A stretch of 64,000 bases of DNA, taken from NCBI RefSeq assembly GCF_964355755.1, contig NC_092678.1, forward strand, positions 209,922-273,921. Direction: 5' to 3'. Position numbers and translations under genes: made by a program. Shown piece by piece: positions 48,014 to 59,493 of this stretch (within the stretch, counting starts at the first letter, position 1; every line of letters begins with the position of its first letter). The stretch comes from Antedon mediterranea. Taxonomy: Eukaryota > Echinodermata > Crinoidea > Comatulida > Antedonidae. The notes below the pieces were generated by a model. It did no database searches and was not told the origin of the DNA. It was given only the letters and a program-made list of their open reading frames with translations.

Positions 48014-48617
48014 ACAGCAATAAAACATGTACAGTATTGTCTTGTCTAAGTAGTCTTTCTTTACTAAACTTACTAAATAAGAATAAGAACAAACTGGTTT
48101 GATAGAAAAGTGAGATACAGCACAGTGCCAAATCCATTATTCTTAGTACCATTTGGTGCCATTAGTTGGCACAGTACGAACACATCACATCATTTGTAAT
48201 ATTTTAAATGCAATCATTTTTATTCAATTTGTAAATTAGTGTAAGTAGTAGTAGTTTAATGTATTTTAACAACCAGCTTACAGTATATAATTTTAATATA
48301 ATAAATAAAGAATTTAAGAGATTGATGAAATATAATTAAATTTTAGTGAATTCAAAAGAAGAAGTTATTTTTGTATTAAATTCTACAGTACTGTCAGAAT
48401 ATGGAAATTTGCAATTATTCTTGTCTCTGTTATTTTATGAATACCTTTTGACAAATGAACTCACAAAGATATTTTATGCAACGTCTGGGTTAAAAGTATC
48501 AATAATTTAAGCTAATCCAATTTCATGTTTCATAAATAAAATTTAAAAAGCATATTCATTAGAAATAAAAATATTATAACATACAGTATACAATTAAAAT
48601 ACAAAGGAAATAAAACA
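48014..48617. other. NWD1-like 3' flank: no gene seen
   Basis: AATAAA occurs soon after the stop (~48020-48025, GCAATAAAACATG), so the 3' UTR may be very short. The remainder is AT-rich. Confidence 0.55.
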
Positions 48618-50072
48618 AGGTTGAGAGACTTCTCAACAACCAAAACATTACGACATTCAAGGTTGAAAGACTTCTCAACAACCAAAACATTACGACATTC
48701 AAGGTTGAGAGACTTCTCAACAACCAAAACATTACGACATTCAAGGTTGAGAGACTTCTCAACAACCAAAACATTACGACATTCAAGGTTGAGAGACTTC
48801 TCAACAACCAAAACATTACGACATTCAAGGTTGAGAGACTTCTCAACAACCAAAACATTACGACATTCAAGGTTGAGAGACTTCTCAACAACCAAAACAT
48901 TACGACATTCAAGGTTGAGAGACTTCTCAACAACCAAAACATTACGACATTCAAGGTTGAAAGACTTCTCAACAACCAAAACATTACGACATTCAAGGTT
49001 GAGAGACTTCTCAACAACCAAAACATTACGACATTCAAGGTTGAGAGACTTCTCAACAACCAAAACATTACTACATTCAAGGTTGAGAGACTTCTCAACA
49101 ACCAAAACATTACGACATTCAAGGTTGAGAGACTTCTCAACAACCAAAACATTATCGACATTCAAGGTTGAGAGACTTCTCAACAACCAAAAAATTACGA
49201 CATTCAAGGTTGAGAGACTTCTCAACAACCAAAACATTACGACATTCAAGGTTGAGAGACTTCTCAACAACCAAAACATTACGACATTCAAGGTTGAGAG
49301 ACTTCTCAACCACCAAAACATTACGACATTCAAGGTTGAGAGACTTCTCAACAACCAAAACATTACGACATTCAAGGTTGAGAGACTTCTCAACAACCAA
49401 AACATTACGACATTCAAGGTTGAGAGACTTCTCAACAACCAAAACATTACGACATTCAAGGTTGAGAGACTTCTCAACAACCAAAACATTACGACATTCA
49501 AGATTGAGAGACTTCTCAACAACAAAAACATTACGACATTCAAGGTTGAGAGACTTCTCAACAACCAAAACATTACGACATTCAAGGTTGAGAGACTTCT
49601 CAACAACCAAAACATTACGACATTCAAGGTTGAGAGACTTCTCAACAACCAAAACATTACGACATTCAAGGTTGAGAGACTTCTCAACAACCAAAACATT
49701 ACGACATTCAAGGTTGAGAGACTTGAACCAAAACATTACGACATTCAAGGTTGAGAGACTTCTCAACAACCAAAACATTACGACATTCAAGGTTGAGAGA
49801 CTTCTCAACAACCAAAACATTACGACATTCAAGGTTGAGAGACTTGAACCAAAACATTACGACATTCAAGGTTGAGAGACTTCTCAACAACCAAAACATT
49901 ACGACATTCAAGGTTGAGAGACTTCTCAACAACCAAAACATTACGACATTCAAGGTTGAGAGACTTCTCAACAACCCAAAAATTACGACATTCAAGGTTG
50001 ATAGACTTCTCAACCAAAACATTACGACATTCAAGGTTGAGAGACTTCTCAACAACCAAAACATTACGACAA
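48618..50072. repeat. 42-bp hairpin satellite, ~35 copies
   Basis: Unit GGTTGAGAGACTTCTCAACA followed by ACCAAAACATTACGACATTCAA. GTTGAGA / TCTCAAC is a perfect 7-bp stem around GACT in every full unit. Because 42 is divisible by 3, long artefactual ORFs exist on both strands (RDFSTTKTLRHSRL and similar). Three units (about 49726, 49845, 50010) are shortened and shift the frame. Confidence 0.97.
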
Positions 50073-50765
50073 TGATTCTCACCTTGATAATATTCAGAAA
50101 ACAATATGAAGTATTTATTGGTATTTAAAACACAAAAAGTTCTTTTAAAACTACTTTAGCAGAAAATGCAGGGCACATCTAAGCGCTGAACAATCAACAG
50201 AAAATAATAATAATACACTGAGCTACTGTATTGTTAAAATATTAATAATTAATATTGAGAGAACAATACCTACAGACAAGAACTTTAATCATTGTATTCA
50301 TGATTTATTATATTTTTTATTCAGTTTTTTTCACATTACACAATATTTAGACTTAACACAATATTAGAATAGATAATTCAAGACAACAAAGAGAGGTAAC
50401 AGTTTGCTGGACATTGTAAAAGGTGCGAAGGAAGAGTAGTGTCCAAGCTGATGGTCAACACAGGGCAAAGGTCAATTTGAAGACAAGCACGGACATTTGT
50501 GGATTTGCTGCAAAGGATACAGGCTTCATTGAAATACAGACATGGATGCAGGATTGAAGGTCTATCGCTGAAGTCCATCGCTGAAGTCCTTCCGAAGACA
50601 AGCACTGATATTTGTGGATTTGCTGCAAAGGATACAGGCTTCATTGTTGAAGAAATACAGACATTGATGCAGGATTGAATAAATAGAGGTCCATCGCTGA
50701 AGTCCATCGCTTAAATTCATCGGAAGACAAGTCACTGGATAGACAATTCAGATTTAAGCGTGGAA
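50073..50765. other. 3' flank of zinc-finger gene A with a ~115-129-bp duplication
   Basis: GGATTTGCTGCAAAGGATAC ... GAAGACAAG occurs twice (about 50479-50593 and 50594-50722), with a further GAAGACAAG at 50723 and internal CCATCGCTGAAGT repeats. Likely 3' UTR of the minus-strand gene. Confidence 0.6.
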
Positions 50766-52259
50766 CTAAATCTTCTGAGGATTTTCTGGATGAATTAATA
50801 AATGTTTTTTTAAATAACTACTGTGCCTGAATGTAATTCCACAGTGTTTACACACATAGGGCATCTCTCCAGTGTGTAGCCGCCAATGTCTCTTTAACGC
50901 ACTACAATAAGTGAATTTTTTGCCACAATGTTCACACTCAAACGGCTTCTCGTCAGAATGTATTCTTGAATGTTTCTTTAAATCACCCATTTGATTAAAT
51001 TTCTTTCCGCAATGTTCACATTCATGTGGTTTTTCTCCGGTGTGTATCAACAAATGAGCTTTCAAGTTACTGCTTTGTCTAAATTTCTTGCCACAAATCT
51101 CGCATTCAAACGGTTTCTCGCCCGTGTGGATTCTCAAATGTGATTTTAAATTACTATTTAGATTAAAAGCTTTTTCACATAGGTCACATTTATATGGTTT
51201 TTCTTTGGCATGTTTTTTTAAATGTCTTTTCAAAGCACAGTGGTGAATAAATGTAAGCTCACAGTGTTTGCATTCAAATGCCATTTCTTGTTTATAAATT
51301 CTTAAATGTTTTTTTAAGTAACTGGCATCTTTAAACTTCTGGCCGCAATGTTCACATTCATACGGCGTCTCTCCTGAATGTATTGTTAAATGTCTTTTTA
51401 AGGAACTGCTGTTAACAAACTTTTTATCACAATGTTCGCATTCAAACGGCTTCTCTCCAGTGTGTTTCATAATGTGCGTTTTCAATATATTTTTATGGTT
51501 AAACCTCTGTCCGCACAGTTTACATTCATAAGGCATTTCTCCTGTGTGTATTCTCAAATGGGATTTCAAATGACTATTGAGGTTGAATGCTTTACCGCAG
51601 TGTTCACATTTGAATGGTTTCTCTCCAGTGTGTATTCGTAAATGTCTTTTCAGTCCGCTACTATGATAAAATGCTTTCCCGCATTCCTCACATTTAAATG
51701 GTGTCTCTCCTGTATGTGTTCTCAAATGTATTTTTAAATGCCCCATTTGGTTACATTTCTTTCCACAATGTTCGCATTCATACGGTCTTTCTCCGGTGTG
51801 TAATCTTAAATGTCGTTTCAAAGTCCCACTTTTATTAAACCGTTTGCCGCAATGTTCACATTCAAATGGTTTCTCTCCGGTATGTATTCGTAAATGTGAT
51901 TTATAATTACAACTTTTTAAAAATTGTTTTCCACAATGTTCACATTCGAATGATCTTTTTGAAGTATGTGTTTTTAAATGTCTTTTCAAAGCTTTCATTT
52001 CATTGAAACTTTTCTCACAATGTTCACATTCATAAACAACTGCATGTTGTTTTGTAAGGTGCACCATTAAATCTTTTTGTTCGTCAAATATACTCCCACA
52101 TCGTTCACACTGAACTTGATTTGTAGTTGAGTGAATTTCCATATGTATTTCTAAGTCATTTAACAGGAATTTTTCCCCACAGTATTCACACTTATATTTT
52201 GTTGTTGAATTTAATTCCGAAGGCGTTCCTATAAAGCTATCTTCTTGAGATTCATCCAT
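50766..52259 (-). CDS. C2H2 zinc-finger protein A, 17 fingers (~497 aa)
   Basis: Predicted nuclear DNA-binding protein. The coding exon spans 50766-52371 and is open from the acceptor (TTTCAACAG before 52371), but the first in-frame ATG is at 52259 (MDESQEDSF), chosen as start. A probable upstream exon at 53008-53053 joins in phase yet has no in-frame ATG, so it may be untranslated. An acidic ~20-residue leader precedes two divergent fingers ([20 protein letters not shown]) and then a tandem array with TGEKP-type linkers. One finger ends in HLRIY rather than HxxxH and probably does not bind zinc normally. Linkers AKEKP and KQEMA depart from consensus. No KRAB, SCAN, BTB or ZAD domain is seen. 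It shares its architecture with genes B-E. Confidence 0.93.
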   Translation of the reverse strand: MDESQEDSFIGTPSELNSTTKYKCEYCGEKFLLNDLEIHMEIHSTTNQVQCERCGSIFDEQKDLMVHLTKQHAVVYECEHCEKSFNEMKALKRHLKTHTSKRSFECEHCGKQFLKSCNYKSHLRIHTGEKPFECEHCGKRFNKSGTLKRHLRLHTGERPYECEHCGKKCNQMGHLKIHLRTHTGETPFKCEECGKAFYHSSGLKRHLRIHTGEKPFKCEHCGKAFNLNSHLKSHLRIHTGEMPYECKLCGQRFNHKNILKTHIMKHTGEKPFECEHCDKKFVNSSSLKRHLTIHSGETPYECEHCGQKFKDASYLKKHLRIYKQEMAFECKHCELTFIHHCALKRHLKKHAKEKPYKCDLCEKAFNLNSNLKSHLRIHTGEKPFECEICGKKFRQSSNLKAHLLIHTGEKPHECEHCGKKFNQMGDLKKHSRIHSDEKPFECEHCGKKFTYCSALKRHWRLHTGEMPYVCKHCGITFRHSSYLKKHLLIHPENPQKI

Positions 52260-52371
52260 TTCAATGCCTCCATCATCAGGTGAGTTTGTTACTTCTAAAT
52301 CAACACTCCTAATCAATTTCTGAGGCTCCCTAATGACCAGCTTTGGCTGAATGCACCACCCTCGTAAAATA

Positions 52372-53329
52372 CTGTTGAAATAAATAAATTAAAGGTTTCT
52401 TCCTTCATTCAATCGTGTTATTGTCTTTCATTTTAAATGCATGTTTATGATTTTTCAAATGATAAAGTTGTCGATGCTTTCTGGAATTGAAATATAATCA
52501 GTTATCTTTAGCCTGCATATGATAAATCTTCTGTCTCTCACACACGGCCCGCAGTAGGGTCATGCTCTACACCCGGTATCGCCCTGTGGGGCCTGTTTTG
52601 TTGTATGATTAGACCACCCTCTTGATAAGTTATGTTTTGTGGCATTATTAATATTAACAATATTATTAACTGATTTTAACTTGTTTCTGGAAATAAAAAT
52701 ATAGGCCTATATAATATAAGTTAAATTTATCACTAGAGCATGTTAATAACATGTACTTGATATCATTTCATACCATACAAACTCACCGGGGCTACCGGGC
52801 GTACAGTTTAAGAAAAGGGCCTCCCACCACCCCGCAACCACAAGTCAGATGACTGAGCTAGGCCTAGGCCTAACTAAGGTCAGATAGGCCTATTCTAACA
52901 GAATAAAAGATCCTTCCTAAAAGTGCTTTGATCGATTTATCAAATCAATAATGCATATTTAAACTATACCTAAATGCACTATTCAATTATAAAATAAAGA
53001 AACTTACATATCATCTGTCAAAATCCTAGGCTCCCGATCTCTTTGTTTTGATTCTGAACAAACACACCCGTCAAGTTATTGTGATTATGGAACGCCAAAA
53101 GAGCAAAACAAAACAGTTAAAGTATAAAATGAAACTTGTGTTGTATAGTCAATTTATTTAAATAAACAAATTATTTACATAATATTTCAACATGTTATTA
53201 TATTATAGTATATACTGTACTCAATATATTAATATAATGTACTACAGTTAGAATACATAATTACATATTAACTTTAACACATGCACATGACTGGAACATA
53301 ATACATTGGATTTTTTACATGATTAAAAT
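52372..53329. other. 5' region of zinc-finger gene A
   Basis: Contains the candidate exon 53008-53053 (GT donor ACTTAC on the plus strand at 53002-53007) and the conserved upstream block at 53087-53116. The rest is intronic/intergenic with no further gene. Confidence 0.5.
53087..53116 (-). promoter_or_regulatory. Conserved upstream block, zinc-finger gene A
   Basis: Plus-strand reading ATGGAACGCCAAAAGAGCAA plus AACAAAACAG. Matches blocks upstream of genes B and C. Probably promoter-proximal; function inferred. Confidence 0.5.
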
Positions 53330-55362
53330 CTATAACATTGTCTCATCTGTAATTTCTGACCTTTGAAATTCAGGATTCTGAACATTAAGTTTCAAATATA
53401 TTGTGTCTTCAAGATTATGTTTTTTTAAATGTCTCTTTAACGTTATATTGTCTATAAACTGCAGTTCACAATATTGACATTTAAATGTTGTTTCTTCTTC
53501 ATGTACTCTCAAATGCAAAGAATAATCGCACTTTTTTGTGAACTTTTCTTCACAATATTCACATTCATACAATTCATTGCCCGCATGTTTAATTGAATGT
53601 CTTTTTAATGCACTAACGTGATAAAACTTTTTTTCGCAATGTTCACATTCAAACGGTTTTTCTTCTGAATGTGTAAGAACATGTCGATTTAAATGCCCAC
53701 GGTGGTTGAACTTCTTTCCGCACAGTTCACAATTGAACGGCAGTTCTCCAGTGTGTATTCTCATATGTTGTTTTAAACTGCTGCTATAGTTGAATTTTTT
53801 CTCGCAATGTAGGCATTCAAATGGATTATCACTCGAGTGTGTTTTGAGATGGTTTCTGTAGTTACCACTGTCAGAAAATTTCTTTCCACAATGTTCACAT
53901 TCGTAAGGAGTTTCTCCCGTGTGTATTCTAATGTGCGTTCTCAAATGTCCCCGATGGTTGAACCTTTTCCCGCACACCTCACATTTAAATTGCGTCTCCC
54001 CCGTGTGAATCCTCATGTGAGCTTTTAAGTTCCCACTATAATAGAAGATTTTCCCACATAGCTCACAGGGGTATGCTTTACCAATGTGCAATTTGACATG
54101 TTTTTCCATATTACTGCGGTCACTAAACATTTTTCCGCAATGTTCACAACTAAACGGTTTTTCTCCTGTATGTATTCTCAAATGCGTTTCTAAATGATTT
54201 TTCCGTATAAATTTTTTGCCACAATATTCACATTCAAATGGAGCCTTTCCCGTGTGTATCATCACATGTGATTTCAAAGAGCTATTCTGTGCAAAAGTCT
54301 TTCCACAATGTTCACATTCAAATGTGTTTATTCTCGGTTTTAGTTGATCATTAATGTCTTCAATGTGTGTCTTGATATGTATTTCAAAATCCTTTTTATT
54401 AGTAAACACTTTGCTACATTTCAAGCACTTCAATTCCTTCTCTACTCTGTTTATTCCAAAATCTTGATGCAACATGTTTCCACCATCTTGTTTCGATAAT
54501 TCATGTTCGTGTTTCTTCAAATGCTTTTTGAAATTACTACTATCATTAAATCGTTTACCACAAAACTCACAACCGTAAGGTTTCTCTCCCGTGTGTAGCC
54601 TCAAATGCACCGTTAAATGACCCCTTTGTTTAAACTTTTTGTCACAATATTCGCAATTAAACGGCTCCTCTCCCGTGTGAAGCATCACATGCGCTTTTAA
54701 ATTCCCTTTTTGATTAAACGTCTTGTAACAATATTTGCATGTAAATGGGCTTTCACCGGTATGTACCAGTAAATGTCTTTTTAATGCGCTACCGTCATGA
54801 AATAACTTGCTGCAATGTTCACATTCGAATATCTTATCTATTTCATGTTTAGCGATGTGAATGACCAATTCATCTTGACCGTCAAATGTACGTCCGCATT
54901 GTTCACATTGAACATCTTTAATGTTTGAATGTGCTTCTTCTAAATGTTTGTTAAGGTCGCTTAAATCAAACTTTTCTTTACAATGTTCACATTTAAATTT
55001 CTTAAGTATTTCTGAATCTTCATTTCTTCTTGCTTCAAACACGTTACTTTCGCTTCTTTCATCTTCAGTTGGTAAATAAACCCATTTGTCTTCATCTGTA
55101 TTTTCTTCTTCACAATACTCAACTGTAAATAAAAATAGTTTCAATTGCCTTATTATTTCATTTGGTAGCATTTATTCTAAATTTGAATGGTAAAACGTTA
55201 AAAAAAACTAAAAGATAAATGGAAAAGTAAAATATTCTCAATCGAAAACGCCAACATTAAAATTTATTAATAAAAATCACCTTTACCTATTTCAACCTTT
55301 ACATCAGAGATGACTTCTGAGTTGAATTCCATTGCCATTTTATTTTCATTTATATCTGCCAT
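53330..55362 (-). CDS. C2H2 zinc-finger protein B, 18 fingers (622 aa, two coding exons)
   Basis: Exons 55287-55362 (ATG, MADINENKMAMEFNSEV) and 53330-55122 (TAG); the intron is GT-AG and phase 1. The leader SDVKVEIVEYCEEENTDED resembles that of gene C (PDVKVEIVECSDEE), showing recent common origin. Then come 18 C2H2 fingers: two divergent N-terminal ones (FKCEHCKEKFDLSDLNKHLE, VQCEQCGRTF), four standard, a ~40-residue spacer, and twelve more with mostly canonical linkers. Finger cores such as KKFNHRGHL and KRFNHRGHL are repeated, so their predicted DNA triplets repeat too. A non-coding or short first exon further upstream is likely (acceptor at 55386). Nuclear transcription regulator by family. 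Confidence 0.95.
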
Positions 55363-55385
55363 TTTAGATCTTTCATTCACAATAT

Positions 55386-56175
55386 CTGAAAAAAAATTAA
55401 GCACAAACTATTAATAATGTTTTAATACTGGTATTTTTAAATTTTTTGCTTTTTTAATATATTAGAATAAATTTATTTAATATAGGCATTCTAATTTATT
55501 TAATACATTTTGGAAAATAATGAAATCGGTCAAATGGACTTACAGCCAAACTGTTCAGGGTCGAATCGACTTGGTTAGAATTAAAACCTTAAAAAACACC
55601 GATCTTCAAACGTCTATTGCACCAAAAGTATTGTACCTAGCCTCTAGCCTATCATGTTGTCAAGCCATCAAACCCCCACAAACCATAACATGCCTAAATT
55701 CAGTTTACTTTATAATTAAGACATAAAATCACATATCTGATAGTAGTTGATATTTCTTTATTATTACCGAATATAGCATATAATCAGAGAGAAATTAAAA
55801 TTATTGAATTTAGGCTTAGGCCTACCTCATCTCCCCCCGCCGCCGTGAGCAGCTCAAAATATCTCGTCGTCGAAGGAAAAAGCTTTCTCGTTACGCATCA
55901 TTGATTTCCTGCATATGGCACAACAAAGGAGCAAAAATACACAGTCCAATAACACGAAACATTGGCAAAAATAAAAAGCAATACAATTATGTATACATCT
56001 TCATTTAATGTTAATGCAAACATATATAAATAAACAGAGAGATTAATAATCAACCTTTGAAATCTGCTAATATCATTTATTCTCCTTTTTATCATTACTA
56101 TTTTACGGACAGCTAAGCCTAAGTACAATGTTGATATCTATAATATTCATCAAGTTTAGTAATGCATTCAAAAAG
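55386..56175. other. 5' region of zinc-finger gene B
   Basis: Holds a GC-rich patch (~55836-55880, CCCCCCGCCGCCGTG), a donor-like GTAGGCC on the minus strand at ~55822-55828, and the conserved block at 55893-55944: a plausible promoter and first untranslated exon. Confidence 0.5.
55893..55944 (-). promoter_or_regulatory. Conserved upstream block, zinc-finger gene B
   Basis: Plus-strand ACGCATCATTGATTT, then ATATGGCACAACAAAGGAGC and AAAAATACACAG. Aligns with 59121-59172 and, more weakly, 53087-53116. Confidence 0.55.
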
Positions 56176-57673
56176 TTAAATTTTTTTATTAATTTCTTCA
56201 TGTGTTTTTAATAAATGTCGCTTTAAATGACCATTATGACTAAACATTTTACCACAATGTTCACATTCATGTACTGTTTCGCCTGATGCGTGTATTTTCA
56301 TATGACGTTGATAAGTACTATTATAGCTAAACTTTTTTCCGCAATGTTCACATTCAAATGGTTGATCTTCTAAATGGTTTTTCATGTGATTTCGATAATT
56401 ACCACAGCCGGCAAATTTCTTTCCACAATGTTCACATTCATACGGAGTTTCTCCGCTGTGAATTCTCGCATGGATTCGCAAGTGCCCACGGTGATTAAAT
56501 TTCTTTCCGCAAATTTCGCATACAAATTGTGTTTCTCCTGTATGGATTTTCATATGAATTTTAAGAGATCTACTATAACTAAATGTTTTCCCACAGACGT
56601 CACATTCATGTGTCTCTCCTGAATGTAAATGCATATGCTGTTTTAAATTGCCGCCATCATTAAATGTTTTTCCGCAATGTTCACATTCGTACGGTTTTTC
56701 CCCGGTGTGAGTTCTCAGATGCGTTTTCAAATGTCCACGATGAGTAAATTTCTTTCTACAAATTTCGCATTCAAATTGCGTTTCTCCCGTGTGTATTTTC
56801 ATATGAGTTTTAAGATTGCCACGATAATTAAAAGGCTTGCCGCAAACTTCGCATTCGTATGTCTCTCCCAAGTGCAAATTCACATGTTTTTTTAAACTAC
56901 CTGTGTCATTAAACTTCTTCCCACAATGTTCACAGCTATAAGGCTTTTCTCCAGTGTGAATTCTTAAATGTGTTTTTAAAATTCTACTTTGTTTGAATAT
57001 TTTTCCACAATGTTTACACTCAAATTGTTTTTCTTTGATGGAAACATTTTGGTTGCTATTTTTACAAAATTCCTCTTCAAAGCCACTATCTGTGTGTGTC
57101 TTCATGTGCATCTGTATACCAGTTTGTTCCTCAAATGATGCCTCACAAAGTGCACATTCAAAAACCTCTTTTCTTAAATGTGTCTTAATGTGAATGACCA
57201 ATTCATCTTGACTGTCAAGTATACGTCCACATTGTTCACATTGAAAATCTTTAATGTTTGAATGTGTTTCTAAGTGTTTGTTAAAGTCACTTAAGTCAAA
57301 CTTTTCTCCGCAATGTTCACATTTATGTTTCTGAAGTATTTCTTGATTTGACCTTTCTTCTTCTAACATGTTATCTTCGCTACATTCAGCTTCGTACTCA
57401 GGTGGCACATAGATCCATTTTCCTTCATCTTTCATTATTTCTTCGTCAGAACATTCAACTGCAAATAAAATTCGTATTTTGTTATAAATTAAAACATGGC
57501 TAGATATGGAGCTTTTGTCTACTGAAATTTTATTTTTTAAGGAAAGTAATCTACACTTTTTAATTTGTCAAATTACTGTACACTTGATAACTTTATAACT
57601 AACCAATTTCCACCTTTACATCTGGTGGTTGTTCAACCTCCAATTGTGCTACTGCTGTCTTTTTATTGGCCAT
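56176..57673 (-). CDS. C2H2 zinc-finger protein C, 13 fingers (~450 aa, two coding exons)
   Basis: Exons 57604-57673 (ATG, MANKKTAVAQLEVEQPPDV) and 56176-57458 (TAA), phase-1 intron as in gene B. Acidic leader with KWIYVPPEYE (gene B has KWVYLPTEDE). Fingers 1-2 match the divergent pair of gene B (EKFDLSDFNKHLE; FQCEQCGRIL), the second with IL instead of the usual F. A spacer with a broken finger-like piece (EEFCKNSNQ) precedes ten tandem fingers. Several inter-finger linkers are shortened by two residues (HLGETYEC, HSGETHEC), which should alter how neighbouring fingers sit on DNA. Nuclear regulator by family; target unknown. Confidence 0.95.
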
Positions 57674-57884
57674 TGTCGACAAAAGATCTAAAAATAAAAT
57701 ATAAATAAAAACATAATTTTATAATATAATACTTAATATTAAAACACAATTACTGAGTACACGTACATAATATATTGACCCGAAAAAAGCGCACAATTAA
57801 TAGTTATACTAATAGTACAGTAATTAGCTAGGCCTAGGCTGGTTTAGTAGGCTAGGCTGGCGCTAACCTACAACTGGGTATCTG

Positions 57885-58683
57885 TGTTATGCGCGATTTG
57901 AACGATTTGCGCAATTTGAAATTGCGCAAAAAAAATCCTTGCGCAATTTGAATTGAAACATGTGTTTCAAATTGCGCAAGCAACGTATTAAATTGCGCAA
58001 GTAATCTGCAAATTGCGCAAGGTTTTTCGACAGATTGTGAAATCATGCACACCCATATTTTTATAGTAATTTCTAAGAATGATTCAAAATTAAAGATAAA
58101 TATCGCATTTCCTTATTTTAGTAGTGCAAATATTGTTATAAGTTAGCATACCGTCGAAGAACCGACGAAGGAAAACGAAGCGGTGGTGTTCCACCAGGCG
58201 GGCGCGGCGCGGGCGGCCGGCTATACTACTCTAGCCTAGCTAGGGTCTGGACTATTGATACTGACTAGGTTACATGGCCTAGCTTAAACTAATATTAAAA
58301 ACTTAAAAAGTGAGTATTAAACATTATCTTCATTGAAATGGTCTTATTTATATAATAAAATACTAAATTTTAAACTCCTCTGCCTAGGCCTAGCCTAGCC
58401 ATGTATGGGAAAATTTACACTTCGTTTTCAAATTGCGCAAAGGTGTCATATTGCGCAAGAACTATCTTGCGCAATTTACAAATTGTGCAGCGCAATTTAA
58501 AATTGCGCAAAGATTTTCTTGCGCAATTTGAAATTGCGCAAGTTGATTGCGCAATTTGAAATTGCGCAAAAAAATCTTTGCGCAATTTAAAATTGCGCAA
58601 GAATTCTTTGCGCAATTTCAAATTGCGCAAGGATTTTTTTGCGCAATTTCAAATTGCGCAAATCGTTCAAATCGCGCATAACA
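57885..58683. mobile_element. 799-bp TTGCGCAA-palindrome transposon, copy 2 (TSD TCTG)
   Basis: Inverted relative to, and nearly identical with, 23179-23976; same TGTTATGCGCGATTTGAACG ends. TCTG at 57881-57884 and 58684-58687 is the target duplication. It sits upstream of gene C, between its coding exons and the conserved block, so probably in a 5' intron. Confidence 0.92.
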
Positions 58684-58687
58684 TCTG

Positions 58688-59493
58688 GTTTCTAGGCCTC
58701 CTCCTAGCCCGACTTTGTGGTGCCAGATTAAACTTAAAGTCTAAAAAAAATACTTAGCCACCACCAGCAAATGTGGCACTGTCAGTGTCAGTGTAAAACA
58801 AATTACTCATCATACTCATACTATAATATTAATATAGGCCTAGGCCTAGTCATACTGGCAGGCCTGACATTGACAAGAGGAGGAGATTACCATCAAATTC
58901 AAAGAAAACAAACACAATGCATCACTGACTGGTAGTAGGATGATCGTCAGAATTATTGACGAAAATATAACATATAAATATGTCAAAGGGAAGGACATTT
59001 AAAGTATTTTGTAAGGCTAGGCCAACAGCGGAGTGCTAGGCCGCTAGTCCTAGTTTTCCAAACTCTTAAGCCCGCGACCACTGCGTCGTCGCCGCGTCGG
59101 TCGTCAGCTTTGCTGTTGTTGCGCATCAATGATTTTTAACAAATATGGCAAACCAAAAGAGCAATAATACAGTAGAAATTTGTATAATGTAATAACAAAA
59201 AAAATCAAAAAAGATATAAATTTCACTCATTTTATTTGTCACATGTCTTACAAGGTCATCTTTATATAAAAAATAATTATTCCACTTTTAGAAATTTGAT
59301 TATAGTAAGTACAGTAGAAGATTATCATGTAAAGAAATTATAATTGACATTCATTAGACAAGTTCTTTGTATTGCGATAAAAGAAGACATTGAATCATTT
59401 ACTATGCAGTGATTTTTTTCTTGAATCATATCTTTTTGAAGATGCTAATCTTATTAATAATAATTAGTCAATAACAAAGATAGGCATCTACAT
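58688..59493. other. 5' region of gene C / 3' flank of gene D
   Basis: Contains a GC-rich patch (~59070-59110, GCGACCACTGCGTCGTCGCC) and the conserved block at 59121-59172. No other gene seen. Confidence 0.5.
59121..59172 (-). promoter_or_regulatory. Conserved upstream block, zinc-finger gene C
   Basis: Plus-strand GCGCATCAATGATTT, then ATATGGCAAACCAAAAGAGC and AATAATACAG. Same order and spacing as 55893-55944. Confidence 0.55.

Noticed and set aside
48530-50128. Long ORFs on both strands with a 14-residue repeat
   Set aside because: The 42-bp satellite is a multiple of three and stop-poor on both strands. Several units break the frame, and no start or promoter context supports a protein.
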